Positions 51,501-60,038 of a DNA stretch of 64,000 nucleotides are shown piece after piece. Location of the stretch: positions 3,229,001 to 3,293,000 of the forward strand of contig CP051187.1 in assembly GCA_038087035.1 (NCBI GenBank), read 5' to 3'. This stretch comes from Gloeotrichia echinulata CP02. Lineage in GTDB: Bacteria; Cyanobacteriota; Cyanobacteriia; Cyanobacteriales; Nostocaceae. Each line of letters starts with the position of its first letter. Position 1 is the first letter of the stretch. The translations under genes and the position numbers were made by a program. Below the pieces are notes generated by a model. The model did no database searches. It saw only the letters and a list, made by a program, of their open reading frames with translations, and was not told the DNA's origin.

Positions 51501-54500
51501 TCATAATTTTGGAAACTCTACCTCTGTCACCATCAGGTAAGATAAATCGTCGCGCTTTACCTGCACCTGATTGGAGCAGTAACGATTTCAAAGAAACTTA
51601 TGTAGCTCCTCGCACAGCAATTGAGGAAGTACTAGTAGAAATTTGGCAACAGGCACTTGGTATTAATCGCATCGGCATCCAAGATGATTTCTTTAACTTG
51701 GGAGGTCACTCCCTGCTAGCAATACAGATCATTTCTAATGTGCGCGAATCATTTGAAGTACAAATTCCTTTGCAAAAATTATTTCAAGCATCCACTGTAG
51801 CTAACTTTGCCAGTGTAATTGCAGAACATCAAGGCAAACAGCAAGAATTTAGTAACTATCCAGATGCAGTCCCCATTCCAGAGGAATGGTATGAGCCGTT
51901 TCCACTTACAGATATTCAGGAGGCTTATTGGGTTGGTCGTAACGAATTGTTTGACATGGGTAATGTTTCAACTCATAGTTACGACGAACTGGAATTTCAA
52001 AATTTAGATGTGGAAAAATTGCACCTAGCTTGGCAGCGATTGATTGAACGTCATGGAATGCTAAGGGCAATTGTGCTACCAGATGGCCAACAAAAAATTT
52101 TGCGAGATGTTCCCGACTATAAAATTGAGGTTTTGGATCTAAGTGCCAAAGCTCCTGACGAAGTAGAATTGCAAATTAAAGCTATTCGCCAGCGGATGTC
52201 ACATCAAATATTCAAAACTCATGAATGGCCACTATTTGAGCTTCGCGCGACTCTTTTAGATCAGCAAGTTGCCCGACTGCATTTAAGTACAGACGCACTC
52301 ACCTTTGATGCATGGAGTTTTATAGTCATTCTCAAAGAGTTATCTCAACTTCTTGATGATCCTAATGCTTTCTTACCTTCTATAAATCTATCCTTCCGAG
52401 ATTATGTTCTAGCAGAACAATCTATTAAATTTACAGAAGACCATCAACGTTCTCTAGCTTATTGGCGAACTCAAATAGCGACTTTACCACCGGCACCAGA
52501 ATTACCTCAGGCAAAAAATCCCAGTTCCTTGAACGAACCCCACTTTAGCCGACTGCATTCAACTTTAGAAAAAGAAACCTGGACTAAACTTAGAACCAAA
52601 GCAACAAGATCTGGATTAACACCGACAGGATTATTACTTACCGCTTTTTCTGAGGTGCTTGCTCTTTGGAGCAAGAATCCCCAATTTACATTGAATCTCA
52701 CCTTCTTTAATCGTCTCCCATTGCATCCAGAGGTGAACGATATTGTCGGTGAGTTTACTTCCTTGACGCTATTAGCTTTAGATTATTCAGTGCGGGATTC
52801 ATTTCTAGCTAGGGCACGGCGTACTCAGCAAAAACTGTGGAATGACCTAGAGCATCGGCATGTTAGTGGCATTCAAGTATTACGGGAACTGAATCGTCTT
52901 CAGGGAGGGGTGACAAGGGCAAAGATGCCAATTGTATTCACCAGCGCTCTAACACTTCCAATTCCCGATATAGAATCTTCTCCCATTGCCCTACGTCCGG
53001 TATACGGTATTACCCAAACGTCTCAAGTATGGTTAGATCACCAGGTTTGGGAAGAATCGGGAACATTAATTTTTAACTGGGATGTGGTAGAGGAAATATT
53101 CCCAGAAGGATTACTACAGGATATGTTCACCGCTTACTGTGAATTGTTACATCGACTTGCCAATGAAGATGCTATTTGGCAAGAACCAACACCACATCTA
53201 CTACCACCTGCTCAGTTTGAGCAACAATTACAGGTTAACGCTACTGAAGAAAAAATGTGTGCAAATTTACTGCATACTTTGTTTACTTCTCAGGCATCTC
53301 AGCAACCGAACGAAATAGCAATAGTTACAAGCAAAACCAGACTGACTTACGAAGAAGTTTACCGTCAGGCAAATAGAATTGGTCGTCGTTTACGACAGTT
53401 AGGAGCGCGTCCAAACACACTAGTTGCTGTAGTCATGCAGAAAGGTTGGGAACAAGTAGTGGCAGTGTTAGGTATTTTGCAATCAGGTGCTGCCTATTTG
53501 CCAATAGATCCTGAACAACCTCAAGAACGTATTTGGTATCTTATAGAACAGGGACAAGTACAACTAGTTCTCACACAGTCTTGGCTTGATAATTTCCTAG
53601 AATGGCCTCAAAACGTTCAGAGATTGTGCGTGGACAACAATGACTTTATAAATATTAGTGACCAACCACTAAACACAGTACAAGGAGCAAACGACTTAGC
53701 TTATGTTATTTTCACATCAGGCTCTACTGGGTTACCGAAAGGTGTGATGATTGACCATCGTGGTGCAGTTAACACTATTCTAGATATTAACAAGCGTTTT
53801 CAAGTAACCAATAAAGACAGTATATTTGCACTATCTGCGTTGAATTTTGACCTGTCAGTCTATGATATTTTTGGCATACTGGCAGCGGGTGGAACAGTTG
53901 TCATCCCTGATGCTTCTAGTAGACGAGATCCCAGTCATTGGTTCCCACTTATGACACAGGAGAAAGTAAGTTTATGGAACTCAGTTCCAGCTTTAATGGG
54001 AATGTTGACAGAATACACTCGATCTCAAGGCAAATATCTACCTGAATCTCTGCGTCTGGTGATGATGAGTGGTGATTGGATTCCTCTTTCTTTACCAAAT
54101 GAAATCAAAGCACTATCAACCAATGTGAAGGTAATTAGTTTGGGAGGTGCAACTGAAGCGTCAATTTGGTCAATCCTCTATCCTATTGAAATAGTTGATA
54201 CGAATTGGGCAAGCATTCCCTACGGAAAACCTATGGCTAATCAGAAATTTTACGTATTGAATGATATCTTAGAACCATGTCCTGTATGGGTATCAGGACA
54301 GCTTTATATTGGTGGCGTTGGATTGGCTATGGGCTACTGGCGAGATGAGGAGAAAACCCACGCAAGCTTCATTGTCCACCCCAAAACTGGATTACGATTA
54401 TATCGAACAGGTGACTTGGGTCGCTATCTACCAGATGGAAATATTGAGTTTTTAGGCCGACAAGACTTTCAAGTAAAAATCCAAGGCTATCGAATCGAGT

Positions 54501-55024
54501 TAGGAGAAATTGAGAAAGCACTAGTACAACATTCAAAAATACAAGATGGGATTGTTACCACGGTGGGAGAGACCAAGGGCAATAAAAAGCTAGTCGCCTA
54601 TATTCTTCTTCAGGATGAAGATGCGTTCGACGAGCGGGAATTACGTAATTTTCTCCGGCAGAAACTTCCAGAGTATATGATACCTTCACTATTTACGGTT
54701 CTGGCAGAATTTCCACTCACATCCAACGGAAAAGTGGATCGTAAAGCTCTAGCTAGTTCGACTTCTATCAATTTCCAGATAGAAAAACATTTTGTCCCTC
54801 CTCAGACTTCTATTGAAAAAAAACTGGCTACAATTTGGTCAGAAATGCTCCAGGTAGACTCAGTATGTATTGAAGATAATTTCTTTGAGTTGGGAGGTAA
54901 CTCTATGCTTGCGATCAGGTTGGTTTCACATATACGTGAGGTATTTCAATTTGAGTTACCATTAAACAAACTTTTTGAAACACCAAACATCGCTAATTTA
55001 TCACGTTACATCGAAGGCTTTTAA
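48548..55024 (+). CDS. Two-module nonribosomal peptide synthetase, C-A-PCP-Cy-A-PCP
   Basis: A 2158-residue enzyme from the ATG at 48548; the frame is open further back into the PKS 3' end. C domain: FSQERQWFIEQFNPNSPLYN and HHIVFDAWSAG (His177-Asp182, with Ala for the usual Gly). A1 (about 520-1000): YTSGSTGNPKGTMVQHG, code read as D-V-G-E-L-I-S-I-D. PCP1: DDFFNLGGHSLLAI. Cy (about 1115-1550): FPLTDIQEAYWVGR, RHGMLRAIV and DALTFDAWS, the DxxxxDxxS of cyclisation domains. A2: FTSGSTGLPKGVMIDH, code D-L-Y-N-M-S-L-I-W, near the cysteine code. PCP2: FFELGGNSMLAIRL. There is no terminal thioesterase or reductase. Expected: acceptance of the PKS chain by an amino acid, then cysteine cyclised to a thiazoline. 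Confidence 0.94.
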   Translation: MDKITERLLQFSPENRDFILKYLKKKVEDKTNQPISLVSRESNIFPISFSQERQWFIEQFNPNSPLYNLPNIVRMKGHLNIDALEKSFTEIVNRHEVLRATFTLVDGQPVQMFSPPQSLTLPILDLSHLNEEDREYQFKQLASEDSRRSFNLSTGPLYRASLLRLGNEDYILLLNFHHIVFDAWSAGVLVREFTALYNAFNNGQPSPLPKLPIQYTDFAQWQQQQLQGSLMEKQISYWKKKLAGDLPILELPADRSRPSVQTFHGAIYSLTLPKSLSELIVEISREQEVTLFMTFLAAFKVLLHRYTGQEDIIVGSPTSGRNNPQTHDLIGFFVNTLALRTNFSKQQTFSELLAQVREVALSAFSHQDLPIGKVVEALQPERSSSHSPLFQVMFTYQNTPMPDLDFSGMTVTLEQNAGDTAKFDLSLDVFENVEGFVCVFEYNTDLYNVDRITRLAGHFQKLLEGVVANPEQKVSELPLLTNAEYKQIFTNWNFTEITYPQECIHQLFESQVEQTPNNEAITYQGQYLTYQELNQRSNQLAHYLRKLKIGPDVLVGICLERSVDLVVATLGVLKAGGAYVPLDVNYPQDRLAYMIQDTQIPVLLTYKYLSDKLPQNNINTIYLDTEWSVIAQENAENLHIEGTTSANLAYVIYTSGSTGNPKGTMVQHGSLVNAYRGWEETYALRSATTCHLQMASFSFDVFTGDWTRALCSGAKLLLCPSDLLLNPEGLYNLIVQEKVDCAEFVPAVFRNLIKYLEKTQQSLDFMKVLAIGSDSWYVREYKHFLQFCGSQTRLINSYGLTEATIDSSYFEDSVDDLSLEEMVPIGRPFPNTNIYLLDRNQQPVPIGVPGEIYIGGAGIARGYLNQPKLTTARFITNFFNQKSSLCLYRTGDLARYRTDGNIEMMGRIDNQVKIRGFRIELGEIETVLCEQEGIHQSVVIVQQDLSGDKRLVAYVVPTANTTVSGLDLRNFLKGKLPDYMIPAAFIILETLPLSPSGKINRRALPAPDWSSNDFKETYVAPRTAIEEVLVEIWQQALGINRIGIQDDFFNLGGHSLLAIQIISNVRESFEVQIPLQKLFQASTVANFASVIAEHQGKQQEFSNYPDAVPIPEEWYEPFPLTDIQEAYWVGRNELFDMGNVSTHSYDELEFQNLDVEKLHLAWQRLIERHGMLRAIVLPDGQQKILRDVPDYKIEVLDLSAKAPDEVELQIKAIRQRMSHQIFKTHEWPLFELRATLLDQQVARLHLSTDALTFDAWSFIVILKELSQLLDDPNAFLPSINLSFRDYVLAEQSIKFTEDHQRSLAYWRTQIATLPPAPELPQAKNPSSLNEPHFSRLHSTLEKETWTKLRTKATRSGLTPTGLLLTAFSEVLALWSKNPQFTLNLTFFNRLPLHPEVNDIVGEFTSLTLLALDYSVRDSFLARARRTQQKLWNDLEHRHVSGIQVLRELNRLQGGVTRAKMPIVFTSALTLPIPDIESSPIALRPVYGITQTSQVWLDHQVWEESGTLIFNWDVVEEIFPEGLLQDMFTAYCELLHRLANEDAIWQEPTPHLLPPAQFEQQLQVNATEEKMCANLLHTLFTSQASQQPNEIAIVTSKTRLTYEEVYRQANRIGRRLRQLGARPNTLVAVVMQKGWEQVVAVLGILQSGAAYLPIDPEQPQERIWYLIEQGQVQLVLTQSWLDNFLEWPQNVQRLCVDNNDFINISDQPLNTVQGANDLAYVIFTSGSTGLPKGVMIDHRGAVNTILDINKRFQVTNKDSIFALSALNFDLSVYDIFGILAAGGTVVIPDASSRRDPSHWFPLMTQEKVSLWNSVPALMGMLTEYTRSQGKYLPESLRLVMMSGDWIPLSLPNEIKALSTNVKVISLGGATEASIWSILYPIEIVDTNWASIPYGKPMANQKFYVLNDILEPCPVWVSGQLYIGGVGLAMGYWRDEEKTHASFIVHPKTGLRLYRTGDLGRYLPDGNIEFLGRQDFQVKIQGYRIELGEIEKALVQHSKIQDGIVTTVGETKGNKKLVAYILLQDEDAFDERELRNFLRQKLPEYMIPSLFTVLAEFPLTSNGKVDRKALASSTSINFQIEKHFVPPQTSIEKKLATIWSEMLQVDSVCIEDNFFELGGNSMLAIRLVSHIREVFQFELPLNKLFETPNIANLSRYIEGF

Positions 55025-55126
55025 TACAGATGATATACTGGATGTGGTAACTGTTCACACTCCCCCTATCTTCAACGATAAATCAAGGGTTTTGAGAATT
55101 TTAGGGGGAGGGAGTGAGTAAGGAAT

Positions 55127-55218
55127 CAATACTTCTCGGTTAAGGAAATAAAGTAGGCTGAAACCCTTGAAATCTCGTTGTCTATGATGCCCAAAAAGAG
55201 CTTAACCGAGCAGTATTG
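55127..55218. mobile_element. 92-bp MITE, CAATACTGCTCGGTTAAG family, forward copy
   Basis: CAATACTTCTCGGTTAAG at the left and CTTAACCGAGCAGTATTG at the right. Flanks AGTAAGGAAT (55117-55126) and AATAAGGAAT (55219-55228) agree at 9 of 10 positions, a target duplication. The interior is the reverse complement of the copy at 59686-59777. It lies between the NRPS and the exporter genes. Confidence 0.88.
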
Positions 55219-55235
55219 AATAAGGAATTTGGGTA

Positions 55236-56573
55236 ATGTCATATAACTGTAGATTAAATAGTACAAATGCCAAGATGAAATTTCAATACTTGTTAAAGTC
55301 TATACCTCCTATTGTTAAACTCAGCATACTGATTTTGATTGGTATTACTGTCAGTTCTATTCCAATTGTAATGTTTTGGCAAACCAAGCCAAAACAAGAA
55401 GTTAGTGCGGCCAAAATCTCAGTCCAAAATTTCCCAAAGCCTAACCCCGTTAGTACTTTGGGACGTATAGAACCTAAAAAAAGAATCATTCGGCTATTCG
55501 CTCCTACTGCAAATCAATTTCCACGGGTGGAAAAATTGATGATTACGGAGGGAGATATCGTAGAACTTGGACAGGTTGTTGCAGTCCTAGATAACTATAA
55601 AGTTCGTCAAGCAGAATTAAATCAAGCTGAAAACCAGGTGAAAGTTACGACTGCTCGTCTCGCACAAATCAAAGCTGGAGCAAAAACGGGAGAAATTCAG
55701 TCGAGGCAGGCAGATATTGAACGGTTGCAAGCACAATCTCAAGGAGACAAGGCAGCTCAAACTGAAACAGTTGAGCGAATTACAGCGCAATTACAAGGAG
55801 ACAAAGAGGCTCAAGAAGCCACAATTAGGAGACTCAAAGCGGATTTTGAAAACGCTGAATCTGAGTATAAACGCAATGAGCAGCTATTTAAGGAGGGTGC
55901 TATTTCCCATTCTTTGTTTGACAGCAAGAGCTTGAGCTTGGAAACCACAAAACAGCAGCTAAGAGAAGCCCAAGCTGTATTGAATAGAATTAATACTACT
56001 GGCAATAAACAGCTAAGAGAAGCCCAAGCTGTATTGAATAGAATTAATACTACTGGTAATAAGCAACTTAGGGGAGCAAAAGCAACGCTCAATAGTGTTG
56101 CTGAAGTCCGTCCAGTAGATGTACAAGTGGCACAAATGGAAGTAGATGCAGCCATTAGTGCTGTCAAACTAGCAAAATCTCAATTAGAGTTAGCTTATGT
56201 ACACACCCCCGTTGCTGGACAGATTTTAAAAGTTAATACACAACCAGGCGAACTTGTTAGTGACACAGGCATTGCTGATATTGGTAACACTAATGAAATG
56301 TATGTAGTAGCTGAAGTTTACGAAACTGATATTAGACGGGTAAAGGTTGGACAAAGTGCAGAAATTACTAGTCCAGCTATAGACGGTAAGTTATTTGGTA
56401 AGGTTGAAGAGATTGGCTGGCAAATTGGCAAACGTAAATTTCTGGGCACAGATCCAGGGTTGGATGTAGATGCCAAGGTGATTGAAGTAAAAATTCGTTT
56501 AGAACCAGAGAATAGCAAGAAAGTTGTCAAGTTATCCAACTTAGAAGTTAACGCTTTAATTCATCCAAATTAG
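55236..56573 (+). CDS. DevB-like HlyD-family membrane fusion protein
   Basis: A 445-residue periplasmic adaptor. One N-terminal membrane helix (LSILILIGITVSSIPIVMF, about 29-48), a lipoyl-like half (VSTLGRIEPKKRIIRLFAP), a long coiled-coil hairpin (about 125-295, rich in Gln/Ala/Arg), then the second lipoyl half (YVHTPVAGQILKVNTQPGEL) and a beta-barrel. An 18-residue unit (KQLREAQAVLNRINTTGN) is tandemly repeated in the coiled coil through an exact-length 54-bp duplication at about 55953-56060. DevB-type proteins link a DevCA ABC pump to TolC for export of glycolipids or peptides. First gene of a DevBCA-like set; the MITE lies just upstream. Confidence 0.92.
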   Translation: MSYNCRLNSTNAKMKFQYLLKSIPPIVKLSILILIGITVSSIPIVMFWQTKPKQEVSAAKISVQNFPKPNPVSTLGRIEPKKRIIRLFAPTANQFPRVEKLMITEGDIVELGQVVAVLDNYKVRQAELNQAENQVKVTTARLAQIKAGAKTGEIQSRQADIERLQAQSQGDKAAQTETVERITAQLQGDKEAQEATIRRLKADFENAESEYKRNEQLFKEGAISHSLFDSKSLSLETTKQQLREAQAVLNRINTTGNKQLREAQAVLNRINTTGNKQLRGAKATLNSVAEVRPVDVQVAQMEVDAAISAVKLAKSQLELAYVHTPVAGQILKVNTQPGELVSDTGIADIGNTNEMYVVAEVYETDIRRVKVGQSAEITSPAIDGKLFGKVEEIGWQIGKRKFLGTDPGLDVDAKVIEVKIRLEPENSKKVVKLSNLEVNALIHPN

Positions 56574-56684
56574 TTATTATTTTTTTGTTTGATTCATCCT
56601 GCATAAAAAGGATATAGTAGAGAAAACTTACTTTTAAGTACAAAAAAATCAACAACAATCTCTGATATCCATCACTAGATAATT

Positions 56685-57866
56685 ATGAAAATGAAGGGAA
56701 AAAATTTTTCTATAGCCTTATCACAATTAAAATATGAAAAAGTCAGGTTTCTTGTAGCACTTTCTGGCATTATATTTGCAGTGATCATGATGTTTATGCA
56801 GATGGGCTTTAGTGATGCCTTATTTGACAGTTCTGTACTTTTACACAAAAGTATGAAAGCAGATATTTTTCTTCTGCATAGTAAATCTAGTGCTTTGGTT
56901 GCTCTTAAGAGTTTTTCTAAATACTATCTATATCAACTTTTAGAATTCCCAGAAGTTAAATCAGTCAGCCCCATACACTTGGGATATGCCAACTGGAAAA
57001 ATCCCTGGAACAATGACAATCGTGCTATCTTTATAATTGGTATCGACCCTAGTAATAATGTACTGGATTTACCAGGTATTCAAGAAAATTTGACTACTAT
57101 TACTTATCCAGATGGCGTTCTATTCGATACCTCTTCAAGACCAGAATTTGGACCAGTTGTAACTAGTTTTAATGCTGGGGAAAAAATTATTTCCGAACTG
57201 CAAGGTGCTCTTCTGAAAGTTGAAAAAGTTGTGAAGGTTGTGGGTTTATTTAGGCTAGGAGCATCGTTTGCTGCCAATGGTCATTTATTAACTAGTAACA
57301 GTAATTTTGTCAACATTTTAACTAATAAGGGTTCAAAATCAATTGAAATTGGAACTATTCAGCTAAATCTTAATGCAAATCTCAAACAATCAATAAGCAA
57401 CATCAGAGCAAGACTACCAAGAGATGTTTTAGCTTTAACCAAAGACGAGTTCATAAATTTTGAAAAAAATTATTGGAAACGTAATACTGCTGTAGGTTTT
57501 ATATTTTCGCTCAGTACTATGATGGCATTTATTGTTGGTGCAGTAATTGTTTATCAAGTTCTTTACACAGATGTATCAGAACATTTACCTGGATATGCAA
57601 TTCTAAAAGCAATGGGTTATACGGATATAAGCTTGCTATGGATTATTATTCAGGAGTCTTTGATTTTATCAATTCTGGGTTATATTCCAGGTTTTTTAAT
57701 TGCAATGATTAGTTATCAACAAACCCAATCTGCTACATTGTTACCAATCGGTATGACTGTTGATCGAGGTCTCACATTATTAATGGTGACTATATTAATG
57801 TGTCTGATTTCAGGTCTTATTGCTGTACGTAAATTGAGAGATGCCGATCCTGCCGATATTTTCTAA
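56685..57866 (+). CDS. DevC-like ABC transporter permease
   Basis: A 393-residue FtsX-like permease. The first helix (VRFLVALSGIIFAVIMMFMQ, about 20-42) is followed by a large periplasmic domain (about 45-270), then three helices (AVGFIFSLSTMMAFIVGAVI, IIIQESLILSILGYIPGFLI and a last one near 365) and the C-terminal AVRKLRDADPADIF typical of DevC. It works with the DevB adaptor 111 bases upstream and the DevA ATPase 26 bases downstream. Mechanism: MacB-like, pushing periplasmic or membrane-embedded substrates to TolC. Confidence 0.92.
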   Translation: MKMKGKNFSIALSQLKYEKVRFLVALSGIIFAVIMMFMQMGFSDALFDSSVLLHKSMKADIFLLHSKSSALVALKSFSKYYLYQLLEFPEVKSVSPIHLGYANWKNPWNNDNRAIFIIGIDPSNNVLDLPGIQENLTTITYPDGVLFDTSSRPEFGPVVTSFNAGEKIISELQGALLKVEKVVKVVGLFRLGASFAANGHLLTSNSNFVNILTNKGSKSIEIGTIQLNLNANLKQSISNIRARLPRDVLALTKDEFINFEKNYWKRNTAVGFIFSLSTMMAFIVGAVIVYQVLYTDVSEHLPGYAILKAMGYTDISLLWIIIQESLILSILGYIPGFLIAMISYQQTQSATLLPIGMTVDRGLTLLMVTILMCLISGLIAVRKLRDADPADIF

Positions 57867-57892
57867 TCCCATTTATTAAAGATTAAATAAAT

Positions 57893-58618
57893 ATGCTTTT
57901 GCAAGAACCAGTAGTATCGATCAAAAACCTTCAACATTATCTAGGAAAAGGTGCACTAAGAAAACGAGTATTATCGGATATAAATTTCGAGATACAGCGG
58001 GGAGAATTTATAATTCTAACTGGTCCTTCAGGTTCAGGAAAGACAACATTACTAACGCTAATTGGTGCTTTACGTACTATTCAAAGTGGTAGCATTAAGG
58101 TTTTTGAACATGAATTATATCAAACTAGCAACTATCAGTTAGTTCAAGTGCGACGAAAAATAGGCTACATTTTTCAGAGTAACAACCTCTTACCATTTTT
58201 AACTGCTGTTCAAAATGTATTAACATCTATTTTTCTGCACAAAGAAATTTCTAAGGCTGAAGCTTATGATAGGGCGGTTGATATGTTAGAATCTGTTGGT
58301 CTAGGCAAGTATTTAAACTCTTACCCTCGTAATCTATCAGGAGGACAACAACAGCGGGTTGCAATTGCCAGAGCTTTAGCCCCTAGTCCTAAATTGATTT
58401 TGGCAGATGAACCAACTGCTGCATTAGATAAAAAAACTGGTCGTGATGTAATTGAGTTAATGCTGACTTTAACTAAACAAATAAATTGTACAATTTTGCT
58501 AATAACTCACGATAGTCGAATTCTAGATGTGGCTGAACGAATTATTTATATGGAAGATGGTAATTTAATTAATACGAATGTTAGTTTTAATGATAATATT
58601 AATGCTTTAAATGAATAA
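57893..58618 (+). CDS. DevA-like ABC transporter ATPase
   Basis: A 241-residue nucleotide-binding domain. Walker A GPSGSGKTTLLTLIGAL (about 43), Q-loop YIFQSNNLLPFLTA, signature LSGGQQQRVAIARAL (about 145), Walker B LILADEPTAALD, and switch His in LLITHDSRIL. It belongs to the LolD/MacB/DevA subgroup. It pairs with the permease 26 bases upstream, completing a DevBCA-type exporter next to the PKS-NRPS genes, so it most likely exports their product. Confidence 0.95.
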   Translation: MLLQEPVVSIKNLQHYLGKGALRKRVLSDINFEIQRGEFIILTGPSGSGKTTLLTLIGALRTIQSGSIKVFEHELYQTSNYQLVQVRRKIGYIFQSNNLLPFLTAVQNVLTSIFLHKEISKAEAYDRAVDMLESVGLGKYLNSYPRNLSGGQQQRVAIARALAPSPKLILADEPTAALDKKTGRDVIELMLTLTKQINCTILLITHDSRILDVAERIIYMEDGNLINTNVSFNDNINALNE

Positions 58619-58665
58619 AAAATATTTTAACAAGTGTATGCAAGTGATCTAATTTTTTAAGTATT

Positions 58666-59415
58666 ATGGCAAATTCACAAGAAACGAATAGATGGATTGG
58701 ACATCGGAAAATTAACTTACAAGCGCGTATGCGTCTTTTCTGTTTTCCTTACGCAGGTGGTAGCGCCCTAAGCTTTAGTACTTGGGCAGATAAATTACCA
58801 CACTTTATTGAGGTTTTTCCTATTGAGATGCCAGGACGAGGAGTTCGTTTGAATGAGCCTCCTTTTAATCAAATCTCACCACTTGTTGCGGAAATTTCTT
58901 ATGCTATACATTCTTACTTAGATATCCCTTTTGCTTTCTTTGGTCATAGTCTAGGTGCCTTAATCAGCTTTGAACTAGCTCGTTTCGTTCGTAAGACCTA
59001 TGCCCTAAATCCAGTTCACCTTTTTGTCTCCGGTCGTGGCGCACCTCAAATAATAGAACACTATAAAATACATCATTTGTCTGATGCTGAATTTTTAGAA
59101 GCACTGCATAGATTCAATGGGACTCCGAAAAAAGTATTAGAATCTGCTGAATTGATGCAGTTGCTGCTCCCCACCCTACGAGCAGATTTGATGATCAATG
59201 AATCCTACACTTACACCGTAGAACCTCCGCTAGATTGTCCAATTACTGCTTTCGGAGGTTTACAAGATCCATTGGTTAATCGTGATGATATGGAAGCTTG
59301 GAGAGAACATACACTGAGTTCCTTTTCATTGCATCTGCTTCCTGGTGATCACTTTTTTATTAATACTGCACAGTACTTTCTTCTGCAACTTATTAGCAAA
59401 ACTGGCATTGCATAA
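58666..59415 (+). CDS. Type II thioesterase
   Basis: A 249-residue alpha/beta hydrolase. RLFCFPYAGGSALSFSTWAD at the start, PGRGVRLNEPPF, the nucleophile elbow FFGHSLGALISFELAR (Ser95), and the catalytic His in LPGDHFFINTA. Such enzymes free stalled or wrong acyl groups from carrier proteins of PKS/NRPS lines. Because no terminal thioesterase domain is present in the NRPS, this protein could also release the product (inference). It follows the exporter genes by 47 bases; same direction, probably one operon. Confidence 0.93.
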   Translation: MANSQETNRWIGHRKINLQARMRLFCFPYAGGSALSFSTWADKLPHFIEVFPIEMPGRGVRLNEPPFNQISPLVAEISYAIHSYLDIPFAFFGHSLGALISFELARFVRKTYALNPVHLFVSGRGAPQIIEHYKIHHLSDAEFLEALHRFNGTPKKVLESAELMQLLLPTLRADLMINESYTYTVEPPLDCPITAFGGLQDPLVNRDDMEAWREHTLSSFSLHLLPGDHFFINTAQYFLLQLISKTGIA

Positions 59416-59685
59416 ATGCGGGATGAATTACAGGGTAAGCGGATATAATTTGGTTCTTCAGTACCTGTTATGCGAAACTATTAGTTAAACATCAAAACTT
59501 CCCATAAAAATAAACGTTAAAAACCAAAAACTATGCCAAACGCATAAAATGTTAGTTTTAAATTCTATTATCTTTGCCTGGCAATGGTTTCACGGCTTTT
59601 ATGAACGAGATTTAGCATAATATGTAATGAAGAGCCTATAATTTTGTACTTTAAAATACAGAGAATAATTCTATAGAACCAGTTT

Positions 59686-59777
59686 CAATACTGCTCGGTT
59701 AAGCTTTTTTTGGGCATCATAGACAACGAGATTTCAAGGTTTTTAGCCTACTTGATTTCCTTAATCTAGCAGTACTG
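59686..59777. mobile_element. 92-bp MITE, CAATACTGCTCGGTTAAG family, reverse copy
   Basis: CAATACTGCTCGGTTAAG at the left, and a decayed right end TTAATCTAGCAGTACTG. Flanks GAACCAGTTT (59676-59685) and GAACCAGGTT (59778-59787) match at 9 of 10. The interior TTTGGGCATCATAGACAACG is the reverse complement of the copy at 55127-55218. Around it, 59416-60038 is A+T-rich without a gene. Confidence 0.88.
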
Positions 59778-60038
59778 GAACCAGGTTGACATTTTTTACT
59801 GTCTTGAGGTAAAGTAAATTTACCAGGTTAAGTCCATCTAATTTCGTACTTTAAAATTACAGATAAAAAATTGTGAGATATGGTATAATAAATGTCCAAA
59901 TTCTGTCTATATTTGGTTGAATTGAGGAAAAAAATTAAATAAATTGAGGTTAAAACCTTTAGTATCACCTCATAACCATGCAAAAGCCTTAATGTCAAGT
60001 CCTTTTAGCCTATTTTGTCGCCCCGTCTGGGTATTTAT

